NCBI GenBank assembly: GCA_035079385.1 | Contig: JAVHKY010000030.1 | Span: 1,054,001 to 1,118,000, forward strand | Length of the DNA stretch: 64,000 nt | Reading direction: 5' to 3' | DNA from: Aspidiotus rigidus | Lineage: Eukaryota; Arthropoda; Insecta; Hemiptera; Diaspididae | Shown here: in pieces, positions 22,650 through 33,975 of the stretch | Layout: each line of letters opens with the position of its first letter | How positions within the stretch are numbered: position 1 is the stretch's first letter | Program-made: the position numbers and the translations under genes | Notes under the pieces: generated by a model | Database searches by the model: none | Seen by the model: only the letters and a program-made list of their open reading frames with translations | What the model was told of the DNA's origin: nothing

Positions 22650-24250
22650 ACAAGGAAGAAGTAGGTTAGGTGGGTGCCCCACACTTGGTCGACCTATGAC
22701 TATTTCAGGACCAGAGGATTGGGTATTTTCCAATTGAACGAGGTTCATTGTGAGGGTGAGAGGACCAAAGGTTTAACCATGATTAGTAAGATTCTAAGTT
22801 ATAGGCCGGAGAGTGGGAGCAGGGATTGCTTGGCTGCTAGTTCCAATGCATCGTATCCCGCGAGGTCGATACGACCAAGAATTCAAAAGAAGGCAATAAA
22901 AGATGACGAAGATGTTAGGGTGTGTACGAGGACGAGAATGCACCGAACAATAGGGTTGGAAGAGTAGGGGTCTTGCCTGGCCTTGAAACAGGAGAGAGAG
23001 TCGGAGAAGAGGAAGAATTTACGAGGAGGGGAGCAGAGGGAGGTGAGTAAGGTAAGAATAGACGGCACATAGTTTAGCAAAATATATGGAGGCCGAGTTT
23101 TTCATAAGGAAGAGCAAGACTTCACTATCTACACAGAAGGTGTAGCCAGTTTTGGAACTGGGTCCATATGTAATGCACAAGTCGTTAGCAATAATGGAAT
23201 TAATGCGTCCTCTGTAAGTTAGCATGGTCGAAGCGAATGTGAGGCATGGTGGATGTTTAAAGAGGGTTTAAATTCGAGATAGTAGACAAATGAGATTCTG
23301 ATGAAAGAAAACGGGAGAGTTTTGGAATGGAGAGAGGAGAGAAAGGTAAGACGCCAGAAAGTGGGCGATAAACGATAATGAGTAGAATTGTACAGGAGCA
23401 ATACAAGCCTCAGCGCATAGACTAAGCGTCGAGCTGGTGCGCAGGACACCAAGGGCTAACCGTGGAGCAGCAGATTGTATTGCATCCACTGATTTTAGAA
23501 AGGTTAGCCCGCCTGTAGATCGAGGATCCATACTCCAGAGAGGAGCTCGTGACTCCAGTAAGTGTAAGGGTGGGATAGATATTATGCATTTATTTGTTTT
23601 TAAAAATTTGATGCGAGAAGACAAGGAGTATTTGGAATCGAGGGTAAGACCAAGGAATTTAGTGGAGGATTAGAGGCTGATTTGGAACTTTCGGAGGAGT
23701 CGCGGGAGAGAAAAAATGTAAAATACATTAATAGAACATGAATAGAACGTTCTTTTTTCCTCAAACGAAAATGAAATCCACAATCCGAAGTGCACGAAAA
23801 GACCTCATCGAATTGGAGTGGACGTACGGCTCATTTGGGATTTGTAAAAGCATGACAGATACTGAAATTATCGGCACAAAGTCATTCAGAGAGGAGGGAA
23901 GGGACATACTCGTTTATGGTAATTAGAAAGAGACGTCTTTGGATGGCTTACAGGGAAAAGTAGCGGTTATGAATTCGAACTGATATGGAATGATTCTTCA
24001 GCTTGGAGGCCGAGTGTTTCGATCTCTATGGAAGCCGTATTGACAGGAAAATGAAATATCTTCAGACTCGAGAAACCAGAATAATAATTTGTTGAGGATT
24101 TTTCAAAAGAGTCCCACAAAACTGAGGTTCAAGCGATAGGAAGGGGAGAAGGGGGGATCTTTAGAGGGTTTCACAATTGGTAGGACGATGGCTATAGTTT
24201 CCAAGCTATAAGAGACTTGGTGTAGGATGAAGTTGGAAAGAACCTGGCAC
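22650..24250 (-). pseudogene. RNase H-bearing LINE, RT to 3' end (LINE copy A)
   Basis: Read on minus, the fragment begins near 24240 with RT-like blocks. A TATVIPI-KP-KD-type segment appears as IVLPIVKPSKDPPFSPSY, followed by SVLWDSFEKILN and FLESEDISF. The catalytic FADD position near 23880 is degraded to CADN. The thumb segment near 23560-23440 reads LLESRAPLWSMDPR and LKSVDAIQSAAPRLALGVLR, then TSSTLSLCAEA. An RNase H-like region with GYTFCVDSE follows at about 23140. The 3' part matches LINE copy B at 57.6-59.35 kb block by block at the DNA level (GGAATTTAGTGGAGGATTAGAGG, for example). Several frameshifts and stops disable it. An RNase H-bearing clade of the I superfamily is my best placement; Jockey is the alternative. 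Confidence 0.82.
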
Positions 24251-25440
24251 AAATAAAAAATTAAGGAAAAAAGTTTTGTCCATCGAGATCAGAAATTTCT
24301 CACAGGTTCAATCGTTGACACGTGTCAAATACTTCCTGATGTTAAACCTCGGTTGATAAATCTTCGATTTGGGCTTTGAAATAGTCGCAATACTTATTCG
24401 TAAATAAAAATTAGTATCATTCATATTCAAAATTCTTTCCTTAAAACCTTCATTCCCACGCGAGTTATTCCAAAAAAATACTGACTCGCATTCCGACCCC
24501 AATTCTCAAACAGTCACCCACGAAACAGTCTAGACAAAGAGTAAGACGGTAATCCTTACATCGCGCAAATGTTCGAGACCCTATTTTCTCGCTCGGAAAT
24601 ACTTTAGAACGAGCGCGATCATTCACCCTACCGAAATAATAATGTAGGTACCTACGTTTTACATTTTATTGCCAAACAAATCGAACCGCGAGTTCTGAAA
24701 ACCTGTTTTTCCGTGCATTATTAGACTGCACTCAAAGTTGCATCTACTAGTACGCATACATTTTGAGAAAACTGCTGTTCGCGTATTGCATTGAACAATA
24801 ATCTGCAATAGATCATCGTTTTCATAATAATTTACTTCGATTTTTGTGCTCCATGAAGGGGTCACTCTCTAACATGTGAACCCTAAAAAGGACGCATCAG
24901 CTTGACACTTACAACATTTATTACGTATTGATATTTGCATATACTCTCTCTAATAGTTTCACTAAGGGGAAGTCGAGGGTAAATCGAAAAGAGAGTTTGT
25001 TTACTAAACATATCAATTCATGGCATACTTCATAAGAGAGTAGGCAAATTATTGTCAGAAATGACTTTCATTATTCTCTACAGTGAAAAGTGCAGGAAAA
25101 ATCCGATTAATATTGAGATGATGACTAGAGTTTTTGACCTCACCTCACTATTGGAACTCCGCGAGTCTGAATAGCCCCCGTTGGTGGACTTAGAATCTCG
25201 AACCCTTCACCTAATTCAGGGAACCTGTTTTATGGGTCGAATTTGTTTTACTAATGCGGCTCATAAGCATATTGGGAAAACCACTATTAAAAAAAAACGC
25301 ACTATCAATTCGACCTCTAGGGTAGTGTGGAACTGAATTGAGAAAACATAAATTTTCCGAAATCTCCTTCTGTCATCATATATTATGACGAGAATTCAAA
25401 ATTTTACAAGTCTCTTTACTCGTTCCCTGGTAAAATTTTG
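24251..25440. other. unassigned AT-rich DNA
   Basis: No gene or named repeat is recognised. Openings at 24308-24502 and 24659-24865 (minus) lack motifs. Confidence 0.4.
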
Positions 25441-25444
25441 ACAT

Positions 25445-25640
25445 TTAAGCACTTCCGTGTTTGTTATTTTGTCCCGATTCATTCTTCTTTAGCACTATAT
25501 CTCCATTACATTTATTCGGTTCTCTACTTCCTTGGTAAGTGTCCAGGCTTCTGAAGCGTAGCGCATAACTGACCAAACATAAAAGTTGATTAATTGAGCA
25601 CTTTAATGAAGTAGAATTGTACACTTCAGATCTTTTTAAT
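25445..25640 (-). pseudogene. RTE-like LINE fragment, C-terminal RT region
   Basis: On minus, one frame reads QLINFYVWSVMRYASEAWTL, then TKEVENRINVMEI, a stop, and RRMNRDKITNTEV. This follows the familiar arthropod LINE signature of KCYVWSVLLYGCETWTL, an ENRINAFEMW-like segment and RRML plus a DRVTNEEV-like segment. In-frame stops near 25490 and upstream of QLINF show decay. Only about 60 codons are recognisable. RTE is my tentative placement because this C-terminal signature is shared by several clades. Confidence 0.68.
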
Positions 25641-25779
25641 ACACTAGTCCTTCGCACAAATTCAATCAGCTCGCTTTCTTTTCTAAAATTTGTGAAGAAT
25701 CTAGGCCCAGAAGGCAGACACAACATCAGGACAAACCAGGTTCGAAAAATAATCGAGGAAGACAACGTCAACCAATAAC

Positions 25780-26260
25780 AAACGATAACGCTTCTATCTC
25801 CACTGCTAACAGAAACCTTATCATTTTCAGACTCATCTTCAACATTGAAGGCGCTTCCGATTGCAAAGAGAATAGATTTTGAAAAAAACAGCCCACCAGT
25901 CAACTTCAACGCGTAAAGACGACAATCCTGCTATTCTACTACACGATGACCGAAAAGCAAGAGTTGACCAAATCACAGCTAATTTACAATTGAGCGAAAA
26001 CGTCTCGGATAATGGTGTGTCTAGCTCTTGTTATTCGAAGGTCCAACTTCTAGCACAGGAACGCAATCGCTATTAGTTACCCAGGATAAAATCGGCACTA
26101 CATGCCTCACTTTTTTTAACAAAAGGGTGCCTCGTCCAGGGCGACAAAGTCTGCAGCCAGTTTCTACAAAAGATGAATGCGAGCGAAACAATATCTGGAT
26201 TCCTCCCGAAAAAGTCTGCAACAGCCCCTCGTCAGACCTGATAAAGTACAAAGTATAAGA
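25780..26260 (+). pseudogene. broken coding-like stretch of unknown family
   Basis: Three consecutive plus-strand segments have strongly protein-like polar composition but lie in different frames. They are about 25785-25915 (LSPLLTETLSFSDSSSTLKA, then LPIAKRIDFEKNSPPVNFNA), 25879-26076 (KDDNPAILLHDDRKARVDQI, then TANLQLSENVSDNGVSSSC) and 26028-26258 (GPTSSTGTQSLLVTQDKIGT, then a block ending NSPSSDLIKYKV). They may be parts of one protein interrupted by two frameshifts. I do not recognise a family. Proximity to the RTE-like scrap suggests transposon cargo, but a host pseudogene is equally possible. Confidence 0.3.
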
Positions 26261-26269
26261 AATTCTTCG

Positions 26270-28130
26270 CCGAAGATCTTCATCGTCACAATACAGACAT
26301 GGCACGTATGATGCGTGCTGTCTCACAATCCATCACCCGATGAATTGAATTATAGTCCAATGACAGACTTCAATTTCTGCGGTAGCACATTCTTGTGTAC
26401 GATTTTTGTACAGCTAAGATTGTCAGTATCTCCTACATGGGTGCAATAATAAACTACGAGTATATGATTTATTTCTAAGTACTGAAATGTACGAAGCTTC
26501 GTGCACTTGGACACGAATGATGCTTCGCACACTTAATTTCGTGAAGGAAAAAAGTCCTCAAGGGTTCGTCTGACACGCTTGTTAACTTCGCCATCGCACA
26601 TGTACAATACATACAGACACTACTCGTATCGCATGGCGTGCGGTAAAATGGTTAATTTTCTATTTTATTATTATTATTTTTTTTTTCAAAAGCGGCGATG
26701 AGTGCAATTTGTAACAATTGCTTGTTATTGTCGGTGGCAGTGAAACTCGTTATTTAATTACGCTTCTCCGACTGTAACACTTTGGTCTTTGCGCCCGTAA
26801 AAAGTGTACGAATATATAAATGAAAAGAATACTTGTCGCTATATGAAATGCCGATGTTACATCGTGTATTGTCAGACTTGTTGTAGTACAAATGTCAAAG
26901 TGATTTTCACCACTCACTTTTTCGAGGGCCGTGCAACAATTTATTTATTTGTACTTCGTAAGGAGTCCCGGTGAATTGATCAACAGTCGAGATGAGAGAG
27001 AGAAGTGCACCTAAGAGCGTCACGCCCACGCCCACGTAGTTCGCTAAAGAAAATTTTCAAATGACAGAAAATCTATACAGATACCGATATAATATTTATT
27101 TTGCCTCGTTTGTATTCACGCGAGGATGAGATGATGTATCGCAAAAAGTACGACGTTTAAAGTCTCTGAAATTACGTATGTAACAACTTCCACTTTGTAC
27201 GGGACATGGGAGTTTTCCAATTTTTTAGCACAAAATAGATCAATCAAGCTTTACAAAGCGCTAGTCGAAAGCAATAATAAGAGAATTCCGTTTCCCTACC
27301 AATAGGCGATATTTTCTTGGCAGCGGAATGTATCATACTTCAAGGTACTAAATTTTTGCCACCGTTCATCAGCTATGATATAAAGTTGAAAGTTGACTAC
27401 AAACTAGAATCTTGCGATAGGAACAGAAAACTCAATATCTTGCACGGTACTGTCTTTTGAAAGTAGGCCTCGAGAGGCGGCTTTCGAAAAAATGGACCTA
27501 CTTTTTATTTTGGAAGAAGATGACTTTCTGCTAATGCCTAAAAAATAAAGATCCCGCGTTTCATGACTGATAGCCTATGCCAATAATTTGATAAAATAAA
27601 TAACTTTACAGATGCTACCAACGTTCGCGAAGGCCAATCTGTAGATGATAACGCGCCGTTCGAATCACAAAAGCGCGACTAAAAAATACGTCTGATGGCT
27701 AAAAGGTTTGTATGACCATGAGTCTAGAAAGACTGCAAAAAAAAAAAATTCTGGCGGAGCCAAATAAGTATCTTCATTTTCAAAATCTTTTTACAGTTGT
27801 TCGACCCAGCTACCAATTAAAACAAAAATAATTATATCGATTGTATACTAAGCTACTACCGCTCGTTCGTCCCCATTCTTAGTCTAGTACTAGCTTTCGA
27901 TGTAATCTAGACTAATTAGCTGTCGGGGACTAACTTGCGCTGCTCAATTGTCCTCATTCTCAGTCTAGTACGATAAGTCAACTATTCTGGATTAAGTTAA
28001 GGATTCCTCCCAAATTTTCTAGGGAAAGGAAGGGGCGAAGATCAACTTGAACTTGGACTTGCAGATTTCCAATAGAAGGCTGGGGTATCCGTAAAGACAT
28101 CAAAAAGAGGAAACCTGCAAATATTCAATA
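26270..28130. other. unassigned AT-rich DNA
   Basis: No gene is recognised. A TTA microsatellite runs at about 26665-26690. The remainder shows nothing I can name. Confidence 0.4.
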
Positions 28131-28139
28131 GTAGATAAA

Positions 28140-28270
28140 GACATAGTAAATCTCCTTGTGACGTCATAATCATCCGTCAAATCTACTTGTGACGTCATCA
28201 ATATTTGTGACTTCATCAATTAAAATCTTCTGGTGACGTCATCAGTTCGTGACATCATCAACATTCCTCT
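28140..28270. repeat. cluster of TGACGTCA-type octamers
   Basis: Three perfect TGACGTCA copies (about 28159, 28189 and 28234) and two one-mismatch copies (TGACTTCA and TGACATCA) occur within 110 bases at intervals of roughly 20-45 bp. Short ATCAAT-type spacers separate them. Confidence 0.75.
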
Positions 28271-28274
28271 CTTC

Positions 28275-28600
28275 TGACAGAAGCCGAGTATAATTTAGTA
28301 CATGATTTGCTAAGATTAATCTAGGCCTAGTATAGTCTAATATTAGTGTAGTAAAGCATAGGCCTAATGCCTTGTTTAAGGCTAGTATAGCCTACTAGAG
28401 GAACTCAATCTCGGACCCGCAGATAGGTCGAGGGTTCGAGGATTACAAGTCCATCAACCACGCGAGGGGAAGGAGATGCAGTCTAGCATAATATACTATA
28501 TTGTAAGCTATGCCTAGTATAGGGCGCAGCATAAAGTTTAAAGCTAGTGTAGCATAATATACTGTATGCTAGGACAGAAACTCGTACTTGAACTCGTAGA
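28275..28600. repeat. CTAGTATA-rich dispersed repeat, copy 1
   Basis: GGCCTAGTATAG, GCTAGTATAGCC, GCCTAGTATAGGG and TATACTGTATGCTAGG words recur many times in both orientations. The same vocabulary fills 50480-50830. This is a low-complexity or degenerate tandem repeat without coding content. Confidence 0.65.
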
Positions 28601-31600
28601 TGATCGTTCAGTCTTTGGAAGAGTCACTCTTAAGATTGTGATCAAGTTCAAAAATGGATACCTTAAAAATCAGCAAGTCTTTTCATTCGTAGTCAACCCT
28701 TTTTGGTCTCCCTATGATACTCAGAGAAAGTAGGTCGAGCCAAGTGGACGCATATCTCTTTAAACGTACACCTGTAATAAGCCCTGAACCTATACTACAG
28801 TGCCATATATTTTTGGTTGTACAAAAATCGAACAAATATGTTATGAATAAATTTTATACCTCTCCAGTCTGTTTTTCGCTCCCCTTCACGGATCAAATCA
28901 ACGGTACCCGAGTTTTTAAACGTCTAGACGGCTAACAGCAGCAGTTAAAAAGCATTTCAAATCTGACTGTAAAAGAAGAAAAAAAAAAAAAAAACAGATC
29001 AACTGCAGTGAAACGGGCTTTTATGTTGGCGGTTTTAGATAATACTTTTCGTCGCTAATTTTACCGCCACGACAATAAATCACCCTCCTATATTCCCATT
29101 TTTTCTTTCCATCTCTCTCCTGTAGGCACATTTAAGTGTGTGAACTATTCGTATTTTATTATTTCTAAAAGACGATAATAACGTTCAAAAAACTTGACCA
29201 TTTTCGCCTTTTTCATAGTCCGCTTTATTATACGGGTTCTTCCTCTCGGCGCTGTAAAATTGCTTTTTATACGCCAAGTTCTCTGTCGTACAACGCGAAG
29301 TACACCGAAAAATCGAGCACTTGTAGAGCTTGGACTCAATGAACCCGTGAGATTAACTCTTCGGCTGTTCGGTTTTAAACAGACAAACCTTACAGAAAAA
29401 TTCAAGTGAAATACATTTGCCCAAACGATAGAAATTATAATTCGTGTAATCGTGAAGTCGACTCGGGAAAGAGAGTGAAAAACCCCGTCATTCGATCTTC
29501 CGATTACTAGTATATCACTAATGTACGAAAATGGAATGGTGTGAATGATAAATACGAATCCAAAATTTGTTTCAGCACATCTGTTGATAAGTGAGAAGCG
29601 ACTTTGCGGGTGACGATGTGTCCTCTCCAGCCTAGCAACCACTAGCGAACTCGGAAGAATGAGACTCTACCAAGGAGCTACTGAAAATGAAGATATACTT
29701 TTTTTCAATACCATACGTACAAACTTCGTAATAATTTATTTACCTTTCTCTATTATAAAGGAATTTTGAAATCTTAATCCTTACCCGACTATCGTGGCAG
29801 TCTGACTTTCAGGGAAGAACACGCTACCTGTTTTGTTGGAAGGAGGAAGGGGGTGTCCACTGAACACACATCCGTAACCGATCATTATGACTTTATCAAT
29901 AACCTTGACTTCTATAAAGGACTTGGAGAAAACTTTTGAACTCTGAACTTTCAAGCTATAAACCTCTAACCCACGCTATAACCATAGAGTCTTAGACTAA
30001 ACAAAAGCTAGGTCCAGAGAACCAGTCTTCAGACTAATTTTGAGTTATGGGGATCGCATCTTCAGAAAACAATCGACCTCGTCTAGCCTTGACCTAATTT
30101 AGAGATTTGGAAAAATTTCGAGTTTCGATCCTTCAGAGAGAAGGGATGTTTAAAGAAATTCGGAGCTAGGAACCTCTATGAAAGTGGCCTCAGAAGAGGT
30201 TTCAGCTCTGAGCCTTTCAGTAAGATTATAACTACACAGCCTTGAGCAAACTCTCTTCTCTGGCCATAAGAACTAAGCTACAACTAAAGTTAGGCTGATA
30301 TTTAAGCGAAGATTTTGCAAGTTAACACTCTCTCTCAATATTAGTACAAGTGTAAGCTCGGTTGACTGACAGTCAAGAAAATTATGTATAATCACGTTAT
30401 TAATGTACTTAGGTGGTTGGAAGGAGATAGAGGACGGACTTGAGAAAGTATGACTTCATTAGGTTGTAACATCATTTGGAATCCTTAACGAAGATGAAAA
30501 AAAAGTGTGACGTCATCAAGGGATAATTTCATTTGGTCTGAATAACAGAAATCAGACCTTAATGTCAAAAAAAGTTATGGTAGTTAGACACAGAGTCTGT
30601 GACGTCTATACTACCGAGCAAAATTAGACGAAGGCTATGTTTAAAAAGACACATAAATCAAGAAGCAGAGCAGATCCGAAAGACAAGTTAGCCCAAATTT
30701 GCATGCAACACAAAAAATATCCACTTCGCCCATAGAAGCAGAATCCACTTAAACAACCGCTCCGTCAGGGTCCTCAAGGCGAGGGGAATCCAAGAAAAAA
30801 GACATTCAAGTTGTTGTGCACAAAAATTTAGTTCAACTTCCTTTTCATTTCTCCATGACGAGTAAATGTTTTAGGCCGAGAAGAAAAAAATCGAAACAGA
30901 GTTTCTCAATATATGTGGTACATTCCCCATTTCATCACTCACGTTTATAATCGGTACCTAAGTTACGTGTTTCCGGGGATAGTTCGTGTTACATTTCCAG
31001 CGTAAAAAAGGGATCACTTTTTGATAGAATTTCTGTAAACATCGAACCAGATGTGTAGACAGAATAGAATGTTGGAATCCGGTCATTGCTCTCTTCGAGA
31101 ATTATTCAAGATTCACTCTCGAAAACGTCCGTAGCGTCGTAAATATCATCTTCCTACGAAATACGCTATTCCCCCTATATTCTATAAAAACTGAGGCACC
31201 ACATTTCTTCCAAGCGATTCTCAATCCTTTACGCATCTTGGGAGGCTACCTGAAAAGTGAAAACACCTGGTTTCTTTGTACGTAACATTTACGGAGGGAA
31301 ATTACTACCAAATAAAGTAGGAGGCCTATGAACGTAGACATTGGGAGTAAATAGAGTATTTAATGTTGAGACTTCTTCTTCTTTTTTTTTTTTTGAATAA
31401 ATTATATTTTCATAAACGAAATCGTGACCTTTTGCGCGATTAAATATTAGTCTTGCTATTAAAATTCAAATATCCATGCATCACTGTATTATGTATTTTC
31501 TCGAGCGTTCTCACTTTTTATTCCATTACCGTCATCGTCGAGGATATTCAAGTGAATCCAAAATAAGAGCGTAAAAAAATGTAATAAAACGGATGAAATG

Positions 31601-31950
31601 AGATTGCGCTATATGTTGTACTGCATCGCCGAAATCTCCGGTAGAGAATGGGGTGGTCGCACGGACGATGGTATCTAGGTGAAAAAATGTACGCAAAGTA
31701 CGCTTGTTTCAACCAATTTATTATTTGTGTACAATAAAACCAGAAATATATATGCCTTTCACACAATACTTATCAATATTTCATGAATTGTTGCAGGGTT
31801 GGAGGGTTAAACCTTCGTTATCAATAAACAAAATTTTGATTAATGTTACTCGTGTAATTTTGGTAGTCTCGTAAATATAGTAATATGTTTGAATACCATA
31901 ATATTTGTGTGTAAGGGTGAAAAACAGTCATAATGCAACACCTGACCCAA
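28601..31950. other. unassigned DNA
   Basis: No gene is recognised. A 165-codon opening on minus (29145-29642) starts without ATG and has no motif. Another TGACGTCA lies at about 30508. Fragments at 30050-30090 share words with the dispersed repeat noted near 2030. A T-run lies near 31385. Confidence 0.4.
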
Positions 31951-31954
31951 ACTC

Positions 31955-32790
31955 AGATCTTAACAACCTCCTTCAATATTTCAGGAGTTTCGCAACCTCC
32001 AATTGGTGGTGAACGTGCTAATACTGAAAGACTCTCCGTCGAGACAGTGCGGCAGGCACATCACATCTTAGCGCTGCTCTTCCTTGGATCCTCCCATCTC
32101 TCTCCTTCTGTAGGGTATCTTTATCGAGTTGGCCCATACTGGTGTACCATATAGGAGGATCGACAAAGAGTTGCTCATCGTGATCCTTCTACTAGCTTCT
32201 CCCTGCCCTCCTAGGTTTCTCGTCAGGTGGCATGAGTATGTAACTACTCAGTTTGCCTTTTCCGCTGTTATCAGGAAATGGTGTCCGAAGCTCAGCTTTG
32301 AATCAAACTAGATGTCTAGTTGCTTCATTACCTTCTGGTTAGAATTGATACGATTTGCCAAGTTATGGCCAGATACACTGAAGAGAGCTAGGCATACTTA
32401 ATGGAGTAAAAAAAGAGTAATTTACAATGACAAAGGACCTTCGAGGTCTCGATTTCCACACCTTGCAGACGAAAGGTAGATAGACTGAACTTTCGACCGG
32501 TCGTCAATATATGGCTCCTGTCTTATCGACAGCAAGTTCTACTCTGGCCGACATGATCCATCCCGTCACTGCCTCTAGAGACCGGTTTACCCTCCTTTCC
32601 ACCGCTACAGTTATTTCGACAGTGCATACCACCGGTGTATCATCCGCGTAGCAGATAAGCTTGAAATTCGGTGGCAGCTTCACCTCGAAAATCCCATCAA
32701 ATGCGGCGCTTTACAAGAGTGGTCCAAGGATCGACCCCTGCGGCAGCAAGGTGTATACAAGAAACACATCATCAAGTCTAGACGGAAAAC
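31955..32790 (-). pseudogene. R1-like LINE fragment, RT to C-terminus (copy 1)
   Basis: On minus, LLPQGSILGPLL lies near 32745-32710. The catalytic block KLICYADDTPVVCTVE follows near 32659-32612, so YADD is intact. The thumb segment near 32210-31990 reads SNSLSILLYGTPVWANSIKI, then PYRRREM, then RAALRCDV, then LSRRRVFQY and PPIGGCETPE. This order and wording match R1-type LINEs (PQGSVLGPLLWN, YADDT, LLYGAPIWA, RAALRV). Frame changes and stops interrupt it. The second copy at 51.6-52.65 kb parallels it closely at the DNA level. Confidence 0.83.
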
Positions 32791-32945
32791 TCAATTAGCT
32801 TTACAGAAACTCCATCAACTACCTCCTTAAGGGATTTAAAGAAATCTTTGAACATTGAACAAGAGACTCACCCCAACCAATGGAAAAAAAACTCACGGGT
32901 TCTTTAACGGAGTTAAACAAGGGGTGGCAGGGAACCTGTTTTATG
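32791..32945. other. short spacer
   Basis: Nothing is recognised here. GGGAACCTGTTTTATGGGGCA near 32930 recurs in altered form near 25217, so it may be part of the dispersed repeat family. Confidence 0.35.
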
Positions 32946-32949
32946 GGGC

Positions 32950-33975
32950 ACGTGGGTCTGAAAAGTATAGATTATGACGCCACAAAGCTGACCTACGACA
33001 TCATCGAATTGTGACGTCACAGGTTCGGACTTTGGAGCTATATATGATAGGAGGGGAACTGAAAGAAAAACAATATGTGAGGAGGACTGAAAAAAAAACT
33101 GATCCATGAAGTCATCATATTGTGACGTCAAAAGGGTACAAGGATAACCTATGACGTCATAAAATTGTGGCGTTACAGGTTCGGACTTAAGAGCTATATA
33201 TGGTGGGAGGAGAACTGAAAAAAATCTGTGACGTCACAAGCCCCGCCTTCAAGCTACATGTTATAGGAGTGGACATGGAAAAAACTGAACTATGACGTCA
33301 TCAGATTGGACTTTGGAGCTACATATGATAGGAGGGAACTGAAAAAAAGAAACAATCTGCGAGGTCACGAGCCCCGCCCCCAAGCTATAGGTGATAGGAG
33401 GGAGACTTGGAAAAAAACTGAACTATGATGTCATTAGATTATGACGTCATAAGGATACAAGGATTACCTATGACGTCATCAAATTGTGACGTCACAGTGT
33501 GGACTTTGGAGCTACATATGATGGGAGGGGAACTGAAAAAAATGTTCGCCCCAAGCTACATGTGATAGGAGGGAGACAGAAAAAACTGAACTATGACGTC
33601 ATTAGATTATGTCGTCCTAAGGATACAAGGAAGACATACGACGTCATCAAATTGTGACGTCACAGGTTCGGACTTTGGAGCTATATATGATGGGAGGGGA
33701 ACTGAAAAAAAAATCTCCGTCCCCAAGCTACATGTAATAGGAGGGGACTTGAAAAAAACTGAATTACGACGTCATCACATTATGATGTCACAAGCATGAC
33801 CTATGACGTCATCAAATTGTGACGTCACAGGTTTGGACTTTGGAGCTACATATGATAGGAGAGAAATGAAAAAAAAAACAATCTGCGAGGTCACGAGCCC
33901 CGCCCCCAAGCTATGTGAGATAGGAGGGGGACTTGGAAAAAAACTGATCCATGACGTCATCAAACTGTGACTATT
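32950..33975. repeat. tandem array (about 150-180-bp unit) loaded with TGACGTCA
   Basis: About six diverged units run head to tail. A full unit reads ACCTATGACGTCATCAAATT, then GTGACGTCACAGG, then TTCGGACTTTGGAGCTA, then ATATGATGGGAGGGGAACTG, then an A-run. It continues with a CGAGGTCACGAGCCCCGCC half, CAAGCTACATGTGATAGGAG, ACTTGGAAAAAAACTGAACT and ATGACGTCATTAGATTATG. The CAAATTGTGACGTCAC landmark lies near 33006, 33162 (degraded), 33481, 33649 and 33814. Each unit carries two to four TGACGTCA palindromes, about thirteen perfect by eye. The two half-units resemble each other, pointing to an older shorter period. Open frames within the array are by-products. Confidence 0.88.

Noticed and set aside
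29145..29642. 165-codon open frame on the minus strand
   Set aside because: It begins with GTG directly after a stop, has no motif or coding-like bias that I can see, and also overlaps a shorter open plus frame.
33593..33963. open frames of 62-68 codons in the tandem array
   Set aside because: They are created by the repeat unit itself and change from unit to unit.
32950..33975. regularly spaced palindromes resembling a CRISPR array
   Set aside because: Whole units repeat, not short repeats with unique spacers; the setting is eukaryotic and there are no cas genes.
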